64,000 nucleotides of DNA from Falsirhodobacter xinxiangensis (lineage in GTDB: Bacteria; Pseudomonadota; Alphaproteobacteria; Rhodobacterales; Rhodobacteraceae), in assembly GCF_004959935.1 (NCBI RefSeq), contig NZ_SMYN01000002.1, forward strand, positions 62,001 to 126,000, read 5' to 3'. Every line of letters begins with the position of its first letter. The stretch's first letter is position 1. The position numbers and the translations under genes are program-made. Under the pieces are notes generated by a model. That model ran no database searches and was not told where the DNA came from. It saw only the letters and a list, made by a program, of their open reading frames with translations. Positions 12,062 to 20,320 of the stretch are shown here, one piece after another.

Positions 12062-12090
12062 ACTATAGCGGCAGGCTGTGCGCGTGACAA
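12062..12090 (-). promoter_or_regulatory. gyrA promoter
   Basis: The minus strand carries TTGTCA (12085-12090) and TATAGT (12062-12067) separated by 17 bases, the best sigma-70-like match seen in the window. Transcription would begin near 12055, about 26 bases before the gyrA ATG. Just upstream lies an inverted repeat GGCAGCC/GGCTGCC (12092-12114), which could be an operator or a hairpin. Confidence 0.7.
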
Positions 12091-12178
12091 TGGCAGCCGG
12101 ACCGGCTGGCTGCCAACAGATTGTTTTCCTTGTAATTTACCTGCGTTGTCACATCATCTTCAAAAATGGAGGTGCGCG

Positions 12179-12442
12179 ATGCGCGAGACGGAGATGATGC
12201 TGAACGGCTATGGTCTGACGCTGGCGGAGTTCACCTATCGAATGCCGGACCATCGCCATGTGCTGAACACCTATGTCTGGCAGGATTATGACCTTGCGCC
12301 GGACTATCCCGTCCTGTTCCGCTTCATCGAGTTCTGGCAGGAAAAGATCGACGGTCCGCTCCACTCCGTCCGCTTCACCCACCGCAAATTGATCGGACCG
12401 GGCGAATGGCGGAACGTCGTGGGCGAATTCCGCATCCACTAG
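12179..12442 (+). CDS. usg: Usg-family protein
   Basis: An 87-residue protein of the Usg family, named from a gene near trp genes in Caulobacter; some records call it a possible subunit of phosphoribosylanthranilate isomerase, but the function is not established. The family core is clear: MMLNGYGLTLAEFTYRMPDH, TYVWQDYDLAPDYP, FRFIEFW and GPLHSVRFTHRKLIGPGEW. The start at 12179 has a strong GGAGG site; an in-frame ATG at 12146 lacks one. It is divergent from gyrA and its stop overlaps the L,D-transpeptidase stop by four bases. Confidence 0.9.
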   Translation: MRETEMMLNGYGLTLAEFTYRMPDHRHVLNTYVWQDYDLAPDYPVLFRFIEFWQEKIDGPLHSVRFTHRKLIGPGEWRNVVGEFRIH

Positions 12443-12975
12443 ATCAGGCGGACCTGCGTGCCGACGGGGGCAAGGGCGAACAACTCCTCGACATGCTCGT
12501 TGTAAAGCCCGACGCAGCCCGAGGAGGAGGGCCGCCCGATCTTGCGGGTGTCATGTGTGCCGTGGATGATATAGGCGGGCCAGCTCAGATACATTGCGTG
12601 GGTTCCAAGCGGGTTCGACGGCCCCGGTTCGACATAATCGGGCAGGGTGGGATCGCGGCGTTTCATGTCCGCCGTGGGCCGCCAGTCCGGGCCGACGCGC
12701 TTGCGTGTGATGGAGGTATAGCCGCGTTTCGTCAGTTCCTCGGACATCGGGATGGAACTGGGATACAGGCGATAGTCGCCGTTCGGGCCCCACCAATGCA
12801 GCGCGCGCGAGGTGAAGTCCGCCACGATCGCGCCTTTGCCGATGCTGCCGAAATGGTCCTGCCAGTCCTGCGTGCGGAAGCTGGAGGTGTTGCTCTGCAC
12901 CGTCTGCGCCCGCAGGATGGCCGGGGTTGCAAGAACGGCCAGTCCAGCCAAAAGAACGGTGCGTCGCTGCGTCAT
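12439..12975 (-). CDS. Periplasmic L,D-transpeptidase (YkuD domain)
   Basis: A 178-residue exported enzyme expected to cross-link peptidoglycan or attach proteins to it. MTQRRTVLLAGLAVLATPAILRAQ is the signal (an RR pair precedes the hydrophobic core, so Tat export is possible). The YkuD core occupies roughly 45-178 with His138 in IIHGT and the catalytic Cys154 in SSSGCVGLYNEHV. The usual Arg right after the Cys pair (GC-I/V-R) is Gly here. The start at 12975 has a GGAG site. It converges on usg and lies 87 bases upstream of arginase's end on the same strand. Confidence 0.92.
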   Translation of the reverse strand: MTQRRTVLLAGLAVLATPAILRAQTVQSNTSSFRTQDWQDHFGSIGKGAIVADFTSRALHWWGPNGDYRLYPSSIPMSEELTKRGYTSITRKRVGPDWRPTADMKRRDPTLPDYVEPGPSNPLGTHAMYLSWPAYIIHGTHDTRKIGRPSSSGCVGLYNEHVEELFALAPVGTQVRLI

Positions 12976-13062
12976 CTCTGTCTCCATCGTTGTGGATGAA
13001 GAAAATCGTTGCCTCGGTGGGGTTTTGCCAATCACGCCCGCGCGAGTGGACGTTTTGCCGCA

Positions 13063-13986
13063 TCAGAAACTGCGGGTGGGCCTGTCGAACACCTTGCGAC
13101 CCATCAGCGAGGCGACAAGGTCCACCATGACCTTCGCCGTCTTGCCGCGTTCATCCAGGAACGGGTTCAATTCAACCAGATCCAGCGAGGTGACGAGGCT
13201 GCTTTCGTGAAGCAGTTCCATGACCAGATGCGCCTCGCGGAAGGTGGTGCCGCCGGGGACGGTGGTCCCGACCGCCGGTGCGATGGATGGGTCGAGGAAA
13301 TCCACGTCCAGCGACACATGCAGCATCCCATTCGCGGCCCGAACCCGGTCAAGAAAGGCGCGCAGGGGTGCCACGATGCCCTGTTCGTCCAGCACGCGCA
13401 TGTCGTTGATCTCGATCTCGTGCGTGAGCAGGGCAGCATGTTCGCCGGGGTCGACCGACCGGATGCCGAACAGGCAGATGTTCTGTGCCGCGATCGGCTC
13501 GGGGAAGGGCGGGAACAGATCGAAGCCCGCGCGCCCCGCGATATAGGCGACAGGTGTGCCATGCAGATTGCCGGACGTGGTGGTGTCCGGCGTGTGGAAA
13601 TCGGAATGCGCGTCCAGCCACAGAAGGAACAGCGGCCGCCCGACCGCCTTGGCATGCGCCGCCGCCCCGGCGACCGAGCCGAGGGCCAGCGAATGATCGC
13701 CCCCCATGACGATCGGAAAGCCTTCGGCCATCGCGTTCTGGACGGCGGCGGACAGCGCCTCGGTCCAGGCGATGGTTTCGGGCAGGCAATGCAGCGCCGC
13801 GTTGGGGTGGGTCACCTCGCGCAGCGGTGCGTGGACCACATCCCCGCGGTCGGTCGCCTTGTGTCCAAGGGTCGTCAGCATCTGCGCGATACCCGCCACG
13901 CGATAGGCGGCGGGACCCATCAGGCAGCCGGGCCGACGTTGGCCGCTGTCGATGGGCGCGCCGATAAGGATGCAGGATTTCAGCAT
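13063..13986 (-). CDS. rocF: Arginase
   Basis: Hydrolyses arginine to ornithine and urea in the cytoplasm, supplying ornithine and nitrogen. The 307 residues contain the binuclear manganese motifs GGDHS (95-99), DAHSDFHTP (125-133) and SLDVDFLDP (225-233), plus the substrate-side stretch SGNLHGTP, which favours arginase over agmatinase. Ornithine produced here is also the substrate of the OlsB-like enzyme encoded at 6433, though the genes are not linked. It is divergent from ccmF (110-base gap). Confidence 0.95.
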   Translation of the reverse strand: MLKSCILIGAPIDSGQRRPGCLMGPAAYRVAGIAQMLTTLGHKATDRGDVVHAPLREVTHPNAALHCLPETIAWTEALSAAVQNAMAEGFPIVMGGDHSLALGSVAGAAAHAKAVGRPLFLLWLDAHSDFHTPDTTTSGNLHGTPVAYIAGRAGFDLFPPFPEPIAAQNICLFGIRSVDPGEHAALLTHEIEINDMRVLDEQGIVAPLRAFLDRVRAANGMLHVSLDVDFLDPSIAPAVGTTVPGGTTFREAHLVMELLHESSLVTSLDLVELNPFLDERGKTAKVMVDLVASLMGRKVFDRPTRSF

Positions 13987-14096
13987 GGCGGTTCTCCTCT
14001 ATGCGCACCTTCCCGTGACTTTGGCGCGATTGTCCATTCAATCCAGTGACGATTTTGCATAATTGGTCGCAAAGCCAAGCGAAGGAGCCCGGCAAG

Positions 14097-16064
14097 ATGA
14101 TCGTCGAACTTGGACATTTCGCGCTGATCCTCGCGCTTTGCGTGGCGGTGGTCCAGTCGGTGATCCCGCTGATCGGGGCGCAAAGGGGCTGGTCCGGCTG
14201 GATGGCGGTGGGCGATCTGGCGGCGAATATCCAGTTCCTGCTGGTCGCGGCATCCTTCGCGGCGCTGACTGTGGCGTTCGTGACGTCGGATTTCTCGCTG
14301 AAGTTGGTGGTTGAAAATTCGCATACGCTGAAGCCGCTCATCTACAAGATTTCGGGCGTTTGGGGGAACCACGAGGGGTCGCTCCTGCTCTGGGTGCTGA
14401 TCCTTGCGCTGTTCGGGGCATCGGCGGTGTGGTTCGGAGGCAACCTGCCACCACGGCTGCGTGCAAGGGTGCTGGCGGTGCAGGGGATGATCGGCGTGGC
14501 GTTCATGCTGTTCATGCTGCTGACCTCGAACCCGTTCCTGCGGCTGGCCGTGCCGCCCTTCGATGGGCAGGATCTGAACCCGCTGCTTCAGGACCCGGGT
14601 TTGGCCTTCCATCCGCCGTTCCTCTATCTTGGCTATGTCGGGCTGAGCATGTCGTTCAGCTTTGCCGTCGCCGCGCTGATCGAAGGCCGCGTCGATGCCG
14701 CATGGGGCCGCTGGGTGCGCCCGTGGACGCTGGCGGCATGGGTGTTTCTGACCATCGGCATCGCGCTTGGATCGTGGTGGGCCTATTACGAGCTTGGCTG
14801 GGGCGGTTTCTGGTTCTGGGACCCGGTGGAAAATGCCAGCTTCATGCCGTGGCTGATCGCAGCGGCGCTGCTGCATTCCGCCATCGTGGTCGAGAAGCGG
14901 GAGTCGTTGAAGGCGTGGACGATCCTGCTGGCGATCCTCGCCTTCGGATTCTCGCTGATCGGCACGTTCATCGTGCGGTCGGGAGTCATCACCTCGGTCC
15001 ACGCCTTTGCCAACGACCCCGAGCGTGGGGTGTTCATCTTGCTGATCCTAGGTGTCTTCATGGGCGGCGCGCTGACGCTGTTCGCGGCGCGGGCGGGGTC
15101 GATGGAGGCGAAGGGCGTCTTTTCCACCGTCAGCCGGGAATCCGGACTGGTGCTGAACAACCTGCTGCTGACGGTTGCATCCTTCGTGGTGTTCATCGGC
15201 ACGATCTGGCCGTTGTTGGCCGAAATCCTGTGGGGCCGCACCCTGTCGGTCGGTGCGCCGTTCTTCAACGCGGCCTTCACGCCCTTTGCCATCGCCATCG
15301 CCATCGCGCTTCCCGTGGGCGGGCTGATCCCTTGGAAGCGGGCCGAAATCCGCCGCGCCTTGTGGTTGCTGCGCGGGGTGCTGGTGCTTGCGGTTGCCCT
15401 TGGCGCCCTGGCCTGGGCGATGCAGACGGGCCGGTCGGCGCTGGCCCCTCTGGGGCTTGGGCTTGGGGCATGGGTCGTTTTCGGCGCGGTGGTGGATATC
15501 TGGCAGCGCACCGGACGCGGCGCTTTGCAAGAGCGCCTGCGCCGCCTGCGCCGTTTGCCGCGCGCGGATTGGGGCAAGGCGATCTCTCATGCCGGGTTTG
15601 GCGTGACGACTTTTGCCGTTGCCGCGATCACCGCCTGGCAGGTCGAGGATATCCGCGTCGTGCAGGAAGGCGGCAGCTTCGATCTTGGCCGCTATACCGT
15701 CACGCTGGACGATGTCGAGGAGACGCAGGGTCCGAACTACCTGACCACGATGGCGACAATGACGCTGTCGCAGGGTGGGGACGTGATCGCCGTGCTGCAG
15801 CCGGAAAAGCGGTTCTATCCCGTCGCCCGCATGCCGACGACCGAGGCGGCCATCGACTACGGCTTCTTGCGCGATGTCTATCTGGTGATCGGTGACGAGC
15901 AGGACGCGGGTGGCTGGGCCGTTCGCAGCTATATCAAACCGTTCGCGAACTGGATTTGGGGCGGGTCGTTCCTGATGGCGCTTGGCGGCTGTTTCAGCCT
16001 GTCGGATCGTCGGTATCGCGTCGCAGCAGGGGCGCGCCGTCCGCAAGGGGTGCCCGCCGAATGA
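14097..16064 (+). CDS. ccmF: Cytochrome c maturation protein CcmF (heme lyase core)
   Basis: A polytopic inner-membrane protein of 655 residues that, with CcmH, ligates heme to apocytochrome c. The WWD heme-handling motif WGGFWFWDPVENASFMPW lies at about 235-252 and many hydrophobic segments flank it. Start 14097 has a GAAGGAG site; the frame opens earlier (14046) but without support. The gene overlaps ccmH by four bases (ATGA), the ccl1-ccl2 pairing known from Rhodobacter capsulatus. It serves, among others, the diheme cytochrome at 51365. Confidence 0.97.
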   Translation: MIVELGHFALILALCVAVVQSVIPLIGAQRGWSGWMAVGDLAANIQFLLVAASFAALTVAFVTSDFSLKLVVENSHTLKPLIYKISGVWGNHEGSLLLWVLILALFGASAVWFGGNLPPRLRARVLAVQGMIGVAFMLFMLLTSNPFLRLAVPPFDGQDLNPLLQDPGLAFHPPFLYLGYVGLSMSFSFAVAALIEGRVDAAWGRWVRPWTLAAWVFLTIGIALGSWWAYYELGWGGFWFWDPVENASFMPWLIAAALLHSAIVVEKRESLKAWTILLAILAFGFSLIGTFIVRSGVITSVHAFANDPERGVFILLILGVFMGGALTLFAARAGSMEAKGVFSTVSRESGLVLNNLLLTVASFVVFIGTIWPLLAEILWGRTLSVGAPFFNAAFTPFAIAIAIALPVGGLIPWKRAEIRRALWLLRGVLVLAVALGALAWAMQTGRSALAPLGLGLGAWVVFGAVVDIWQRTGRGALQERLRRLRRLPRADWGKAISHAGFGVTTFAVAAITAWQVEDIRVVQEGGSFDLGRYTVTLDDVEETQGPNYLTTMATMTLSQGGDVIAVLQPEKRFYPVARMPTTEAAIDYGFLRDVYLVIGDEQDAGGWAVRSYIKPFANWIWGGSFLMALGGCFSLSDRRYRVAAGARRPQGVPAE

Positions 16065-16504
16065 TCCGCGTGCTGGTTCTTTCGCTGCTGCTGGCCGGGC
16101 CCGCCTTTGCGGTCCAACCGGGGGAAATGCTGTCCGATCCGGAGCTGGAGGCGCGGGCGCGCGAGATTTCCAAGGGGCTGCGCTGTCCGGTCTGCCGGAA
16201 CGAGAATATCGACGACAGCAACGCAACCATCGCCTCGGACCTGCGCCTTCTGGTGCGCGAGCGGTTGGTGGCGGGCGACGACGATCAGCAGGTCGTCGAT
16301 TTCGTTGTGGATCGCTATGGCGAATATGTGCTTCTGAATCCCGTCGCGCGTGGCGCGGGGATGCTTTTGTGGATCGCCGGACCGCTGATGCTGCTGGGCG
16401 GTGGCGCGGTTGCACTGACCTATCTGCGCCGCCGCCGTCCGGTTCAGGACACCCCGTTGAGCGAGGAAGAGCGCGCTCGGCTGGACGCGCTTCTGAAGGA
16501 CTAA
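16061..16504 (+). CDS. ccmH: Cytochrome c maturation protein CcmH (Ccl2)
   Basis: A 147-residue membrane-anchored thiol-disulfide protein that keeps the apocytochrome CXXCH cysteines reduced for heme attachment. A signal anchor ([17 protein letters not shown]) is followed by the diagnostic LRCPVC motif (Cys42, Cys45), [21 protein letters not shown], and a C-terminal membrane helix at about 103-121 with an Arg-rich end. It lacks the TPR domain of long CcmH proteins, so that function must be encoded elsewhere. The stop overlaps that of nhaA by four bases. Confidence 0.96.
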   Translation: MIRVLVLSLLLAGPAFAVQPGEMLSDPELEARAREISKGLRCPVCRNENIDDSNATIASDLRLLVRERLVAGDDDQQVVDFVVDRYGEYVLLNPVARGAGMLLWIAGPLMLLGGGAVALTYLRRRRPVQDTPLSEEERARLDALLKD

Positions 16505-17682
16505 CGAGAGGGCGTCGGCACCGCTTCGCGCGGGGCGCCCTTCAGCAGCAACGCGCCCGCGATGGCCGACAGGAACGATCCCGCAAGCACGCCCATCTTG
16601 AGCTCGTTCTGAAGCAGCGCGTCGCCGGGGAAAGACAGAAGGCCGATGAACAGGCTCATGGTGAATCCGATGCCGCAAAGCACCGACACGCCATAGACCT
16701 GCCGCCACGTCGCGTTCTTTGGCACATCGGCCCAGCCCGCCTTGACCACCAGCCAGACGGTCGAAAAAACGCCGATCTGCTTGCCAAGGAACAGGCCGGC
16801 CGCGATGCCTAGCGGAACCGGGTCCAGCAGGTTCGCAAAGCTCATCCCCGCAAAGGACACGCCTGCATTGGCGAAGCCGAAGATCGGCACGATGATGAAC
16901 GTGACCCAAGGCGCGATCGCATGTTCCAGCCGGTGCAGCGGGGAGGTTGCGTCGTCGGGTGTCGAGCGCGAGGTCTTGAGCGGAATCGTCAGCGCCAGAA
17001 CCACGCCTGCGATGGTGGCATGGACGCCCGATTGGAGGGTCAGGAACCAGAGCGCGGCGCCAAGCACCAGATATGGCAGGAGGCGTGTCACCCCGCCGCG
17101 GTTCATCAATATCAGGACCGCCGTCACCGTGCCTGCACCGGCCAGCGCCGCCAGGTCGATCTGCGCGGTATAGAACAGCGCGATGATGACCACTGCCCCC
17201 AGATCGTCAATGATGGCCAGCGCCGCCAGAAACACCCGCAGGGAGATCGGCACCGATGGCCCAAGCAGGGACAGAACGCCCAGCGCGAAGGCGATATCGG
17301 TCGCCGACGGGATCGCCCAGCCGTTCGGATGTCCGCCATCGACATTCGCGGCCAGATAGAATAGCGCAGGCACGGCCATGCCACCCAGTGCCGCCGCGCC
17401 GGGCAGGATGCGGCGGGGCCAGCTGGATAGCTGCCCGTCCAGCATCTCGCGCTTGATCTCCAATCCGACCATCAGGAAAAAGACCGCCATCAGCGCATCG
17501 TTCACCCAGTGCAGAACCGAGAGCCCGCCGACATAGACGTGCAGCAGGTGTTCGTATTGATGCCCAAGCGGCGAATTCGCCACGATCAGCGCCAAAGCCG
17601 CCGCCGCCATCAGAACGATCCCCCCGGCCGAGGCGGAGGAGATGAAACGTCGCAGGACGGAGGCAGGTTTGGCGGTGGTCAT
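16501..17682 (-). CDS. nhaA: Na+/H+ antiporter NhaA
   Basis: A 393-residue inner-membrane antiporter that expels sodium in exchange for protons. The ion-binding acids are present: Asp129 in [12 protein letters not shown] and Asp159/Asp160 in [11 protein letters not shown], matching Asp133 and Asp163/164 of the E. coli protein. About twelve hydrophobic segments are visible. The ribosome binding site (AGGGAG) touches a stable hairpin just upstream. It lies 61 bases behind ilvH on the same strand but has no pathway link with it. Confidence 0.97.
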   Translation of the reverse strand: MTTAKPASVLRRFISSASAGGIVLMAAAALALIVANSPLGHQYEHLLHVYVGGLSVLHWVNDALMAVFFLMVGLEIKREMLDGQLSSWPRRILPGAAALGGMAVPALFYLAANVDGGHPNGWAIPSATDIAFALGVLSLLGPSVPISLRVFLAALAIIDDLGAVVIIALFYTAQIDLAALAGAGTVTAVLILMNRGGVTRLLPYLVLGAALWFLTLQSGVHATIAGVVLALTIPLKTSRSTPDDATSPLHRLEHAIAPWVTFIIVPIFGFANAGVSFAGMSFANLLDPVPLGIAAGLFLGKQIGVFSTVWLVVKAGWADVPKNATWRQVYGVSVLCGIGFTMSLFIGLLSFPGDALLQNELKMGVLAGSFLSAIAGALLLKGAPREAVPTPSR

Positions 17683-17690
17683 GGAAACTC

Positions 17691-17726
17691 CCTTTTCCCG
17701 CCCGGATCATAAGGGGCGGGAAAGGG
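17691..17726 (-). promoter_or_regulatory. GC-rich hairpin touching the nhaA ribosome binding site
   Basis: Arms 17691-17703 and 17714-17726 pair over 13 positions with one G.T pair, around a 10-base loop. On the minus strand the 3' arm ends GGGCGGGAAAAGG and runs into the AGGGAG ribosome binding site of nhaA (17688-17693). There is no T-run after the stem, so it is not a normal ilvH terminator. It may regulate nhaA translation; this is inference. Confidence 0.5.
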
Positions 17727-17743
17727 CGGTCCAGCGAAATCGC

Positions 17744-18298
17744 TCAGGCGCCGCGTGCCAGCGCAGCGACCCCCGTGCGCGCGATTTCCCGCAGTCCAAG
17801 CGGGCGCATCAGCTCGGCAAAGGCGTCGATTTTTTCCGGCGTGCCGGTGATTTCGAACACGAAGCTTTCAAGCGTCGAATCGACGACATTGGCGCGGAAG
17901 ATCTCGGCCAGACGCAGCGCCTCGATCCGCTGATCGCCCTTTCCCGCCACCTTGAACAGCGCCAGTTCGCGCTGGACGGCGGGGCCTTCGACGGTCAGGT
18001 CGTGAACCTCGTGCACGGGGACCAGACGGCCAAGCTGGGCCTTGATCTGTTCGATCACCGGGGCGGTTCCCGTGGTTACGACGGTAATGCGCGACCGGTG
18101 GCCCTGATGGTCCACCTCGGCCACCGTCAGGCTTTCGATGTTGTAGCCGCGCCCCGAGAACAGGCCGATCACGCGAGCCAGAACACCGCTTTCGTTATCG
18201 ACCAGCACGGCCAGCGTATGGCTTTCGATGATCTCGCCATTGGGATCGCGCAGGTCGTAGGCGGAATGGCTGGACGCGCCCTTCTTGATGTTCAGCAT
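17744..18298 (-). CDS. ilvH: Acetolactate synthase small (regulatory) subunit
   Basis: The 184-residue regulatory subunit of acetolactate synthase; it raises activity of the large subunit and confers valine feedback inhibition. The N-terminal ACT domain is at about 25-95 (HTLAVLVDNESGVLARVIGLFSGRGYNIE, in part), followed by the second ACT-like half (VELALFKVAGKGDQ-type segment and FEITGTPEKIDAF). It starts 10 bases after ilvI and shares its attenuated transcript. Confidence 0.97.
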   Translation of the reverse strand: MLNIKKGASSHSAYDLRDPNGEIIESHTLAVLVDNESGVLARVIGLFSGRGYNIESLTVAEVDHQGHRSRITVVTTGTAPVIEQIKAQLGRLVPVHEVHDLTVEGPAVQRELALFKVAGKGDQRIEALRLAEIFRANVVDSTLESFVFEITGTPEKIDAFAELMRPLGLREIARTGVAALARGA

Positions 18299-18308
18299 GG
18301 TCTTTTCC

Positions 18309-20060
18309 TTACACCAGCGCCGCGCCCTTGGCGCCGATGACGCCCTGCGTCTCGGCCTCGCCCAGCAGCATTTCGTTATGCGGCTTGCCCGATGGGATCA
18401 TCGGGAAGCAGTTCTCGTGTTTCTCGACAAGGCAGTCGAAGATCACCGGGCCGTCATAGGCCAGCATCTCCATGATCGCGTCGTCCAGATCGGCCGGGTT
18501 GTCGCAGCGGATCCCCTTGCAGCCGAACGCCTCGGCCAGCTTCACGAAATCGGGCAGGCTTTCGGACCAGCTGTGCGAATAGCGCTGGCCGTGCAGCAGG
18601 TCCTGCCACTGGCGCACCATGCCCAGACGTTCGTTGTTCAGGATGAACTGCTTGACCGGGGCGCGGAACTGCATCGCAGTGCCCATTTCCTGCATGTTCA
18701 TCAGCCACGATGCCTCGCCCGCGACGTTGATGACCAGCGCCTCGGGGTGGGCGACCTGAACGCCGATGGAGGCGGGCAGGCCGTAGCCCATGGTGCCCAG
18801 CCCGCCCGAGGTCATCCAGCGGTTCGGCTGGTCGAAATGCAGGTATTGCGCCGCCCACATCTGGTGCTGGCCCACCTCGGTCGTGATGTAGCGGTCGCGG
18901 CCACGGGTCAGCGCCTCCAGCCGTTCCAGCGCGTATTGCGGCTTGATGGTCTTTTGCGACGGTTTGTAGTCGAGGCAGCGGATCGCCTGCCAATCGCGGA
19001 TCTGTCCCCACCATTTCGCGACCGCCTTGCGGTTGACACGGCTGCCGCGCTGTTTCCACAGGGCCAGCACGTCCTCCAGCACATTGGCGACGTCGCCAAG
19101 GATCGGCACGTCCACGCGGATGATCTTGTTGATCGACGAGGCCTCGATGTCGATATGGACCTTCTTCGATCCGGGCGAGAAATCCGCGACACGCCCGGTG
19201 ATGCGGTCGTCGAAGCGCGCGCCGATGTTGAACATCGCATCGCACCCATGCATCACGAGGTTCGCCTCGTAGGTGCCGTGCATCCCCAGCATCCCCAGCC
19301 ACAGCTTGCCGCTGGCGGGATAGGCACCCAGCCCCATGAGCGTGGACGTCACGGGAAAGCCCGTCGCCTCGGACAGCTCGCGCAGCAGTTCCGACGCGCG
19401 GGGGCCGGAGTTGATGACGCCGCCGCCGGTATAGAAGACCGGGCGTTCGGCGGTCTCGATCATTTCGACCATGCGTTCGATCATCGCCGGGTCGCCCTTG
19501 ACGGTCGGAGCATAGTGACGCGGTTTCGAAGCGGTCGGCTCGACATAGTCCGCGGTCGCGAACTGCACGTCCTTCGGAATGTCGATCAGAACCGGACCGG
19601 GGCGGCCCGATGTCGCGACGTGGAAGCCGTTGTGGATCGTCTCGGCCAGTTTGGCCGTGTCCTTGACCAGCCAGTTGTGCTTGGTGCAGGCGCGGGTGAT
19701 GCCGACGGTATCGGCCTCCTGGAACCCGTCGGTGCCGATCAGGAAGGTCGGCACCTGACCAGACAGCACGACCAGCGGGATGGAATCGAGCAACGCATCC
19801 GTCAGGCCCGTCACGGCGTTCGTCGCACCGGGGCCAGAGGTCACCAGAACCACGCCGGGTTTGCCGGTCGAACGGGCATAGCCTTCGGCCATGTGGACCG
19901 CGCCCTGTTCGTGGCGCACGAGGATATGCTTGATTTCGTTCTGCTGAAAGATCTCGTCATAGATCGGAAGGACGGCGCCACCGGGGTAGCCGAAGACCAC
20001 CTCGACCCCCTGATCCCTCAGGGCCTGAACCACCATCTTCGCGCCGCTCATCTGCGTCAT
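18309..20060 (-). CDS. ilvI: Acetolactate synthase large (catalytic) subunit
   Basis: The 583-residue ThDP enzyme that condenses two pyruvates (or pyruvate and 2-oxobutyrate) in valine/leucine and isoleucine synthesis. The catalytic Glu51 is in RHEQGAVH, the FAD region in the middle is intact and the ThDP/Mg site runs from 448 to 476 (AGEASWLMNMQEM ... ILNN). The site has Glu449 where most family members have Asp in GDG/GDA. A stretch LGMVRQWQ and the C-terminal part are typical. AGGAAGGAC is the ribosome binding site. It is preceded by a leader peptide and attenuator. Confidence 0.97.
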   Translation of the reverse strand: MTQMSGAKMVVQALRDQGVEVVFGYPGGAVLPIYDEIFQQNEIKHILVRHEQGAVHMAEGYARSTGKPGVVLVTSGPGATNAVTGLTDALLDSIPLVVLSGQVPTFLIGTDGFQEADTVGITRACTKHNWLVKDTAKLAETIHNGFHVATSGRPGPVLIDIPKDVQFATADYVEPTASKPRHYAPTVKGDPAMIERMVEMIETAERPVFYTGGGVINSGPRASELLRELSEATGFPVTSTLMGLGAYPASGKLWLGMLGMHGTYEANLVMHGCDAMFNIGARFDDRITGRVADFSPGSKKVHIDIEASSINKIIRVDVPILGDVANVLEDVLALWKQRGSRVNRKAVAKWWGQIRDWQAIRCLDYKPSQKTIKPQYALERLEALTRGRDRYITTEVGQHQMWAAQYLHFDQPNRWMTSGGLGTMGYGLPASIGVQVAHPEALVINVAGEASWLMNMQEMGTAMQFRAPVKQFILNNERLGMVRQWQDLLHGQRYSHSWSESLPDFVKLAEAFGCKGIRCDNPADLDDAIMEMLAYDGPVIFDCLVEKHENCFPMIPSGKPHNEMLLGEAETQGVIGAKGAALV

Positions 20061-20090
20061 ATGTCCGTCCTTCCTCGCCTCTTTCGCAGC

Positions 20091-20157
20091 AAAAAGCCCC
20101 CGAGTTCATCGGGGGCGCATGGGAACCGTTATGGTCAACCGTTACCGGCCCATGCGC
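20091..20157 (-). promoter_or_regulatory. Transcription attenuator of ilvIH
   Basis: Terminator: on the minus strand stem arms 20109-20116 and 20096-20103 (GCCCCCGA/TCGGGGGC, 8 pairs, 5-base loop) are followed by five T (20095-20091). Competing structure: 20149-20157 (GCGCATGGG) pairs perfectly with 20115-20123 (CCCATGCGC), and GGGG at 20162-20165 can extend it onto the CCCC of the terminator arm (20111-20114) across a four-base bulge. The first arm lies inside the leader peptide gene. This is the standard layout of amino-acid attenuation. Confidence 0.75.
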
Positions 20158-20189
20158 GCATCCCCTACAAGATCTACGATGGAAGGCAT
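20142..20189 (-). CDS. ilvIH leader peptide (15 residues)
   Basis: A short frame encodes MPSIVDLVGDARMGR and ends with TAA. Four of its first eight residues are Ile, Val, Leu and Val, the end products of the pathway. A good ribosome binding site (GAGGGGCGGGCAA before ATG) precedes it. It begins about 20 bases after the predicted transcription start and overlaps the first arm of the antiterminator. Stalling at Ile/Val/Leu codons would free that arm, disrupt the terminator and allow ilvI transcription. The role is inferred from layout; the reading frame is directly seen. Confidence 0.75.
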   Translation of the reverse strand: MPSIVDLVGDARMGR

Positions 20190-20217
20190 TTGCCCGCCCC
20201 TCTGCTGCGATAGGGGC

Positions 20218-20246
20218 AACTTAGACGGGCGGTTTGGCAAGGTCAA
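20218..20246 (-). promoter_or_regulatory. Candidate ilv leader promoter
   Basis: On the minus strand TTGACC (20241-20246) and TAAGTT (20218-20223) are 17 bases apart. Transcription would begin near 20211, about 22 bases before the leader peptide. The -35 is good, the -10 weaker. Confidence 0.5.
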
Positions 20247-20320
20247 TGGCATAAAATGTCAACCAAGGCGTCTTGGGTGATGTTTTATTGCGCGATGGAT
20301 CGGCGTCTGTGATCAAAATT

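Noticed and set aside
17691-17726. Hairpin as the rho-independent terminator of ilvH
   Set aside because: On the minus strand the T-rich side comes before the stem and an A-rich stretch after it, the reverse of a terminator.
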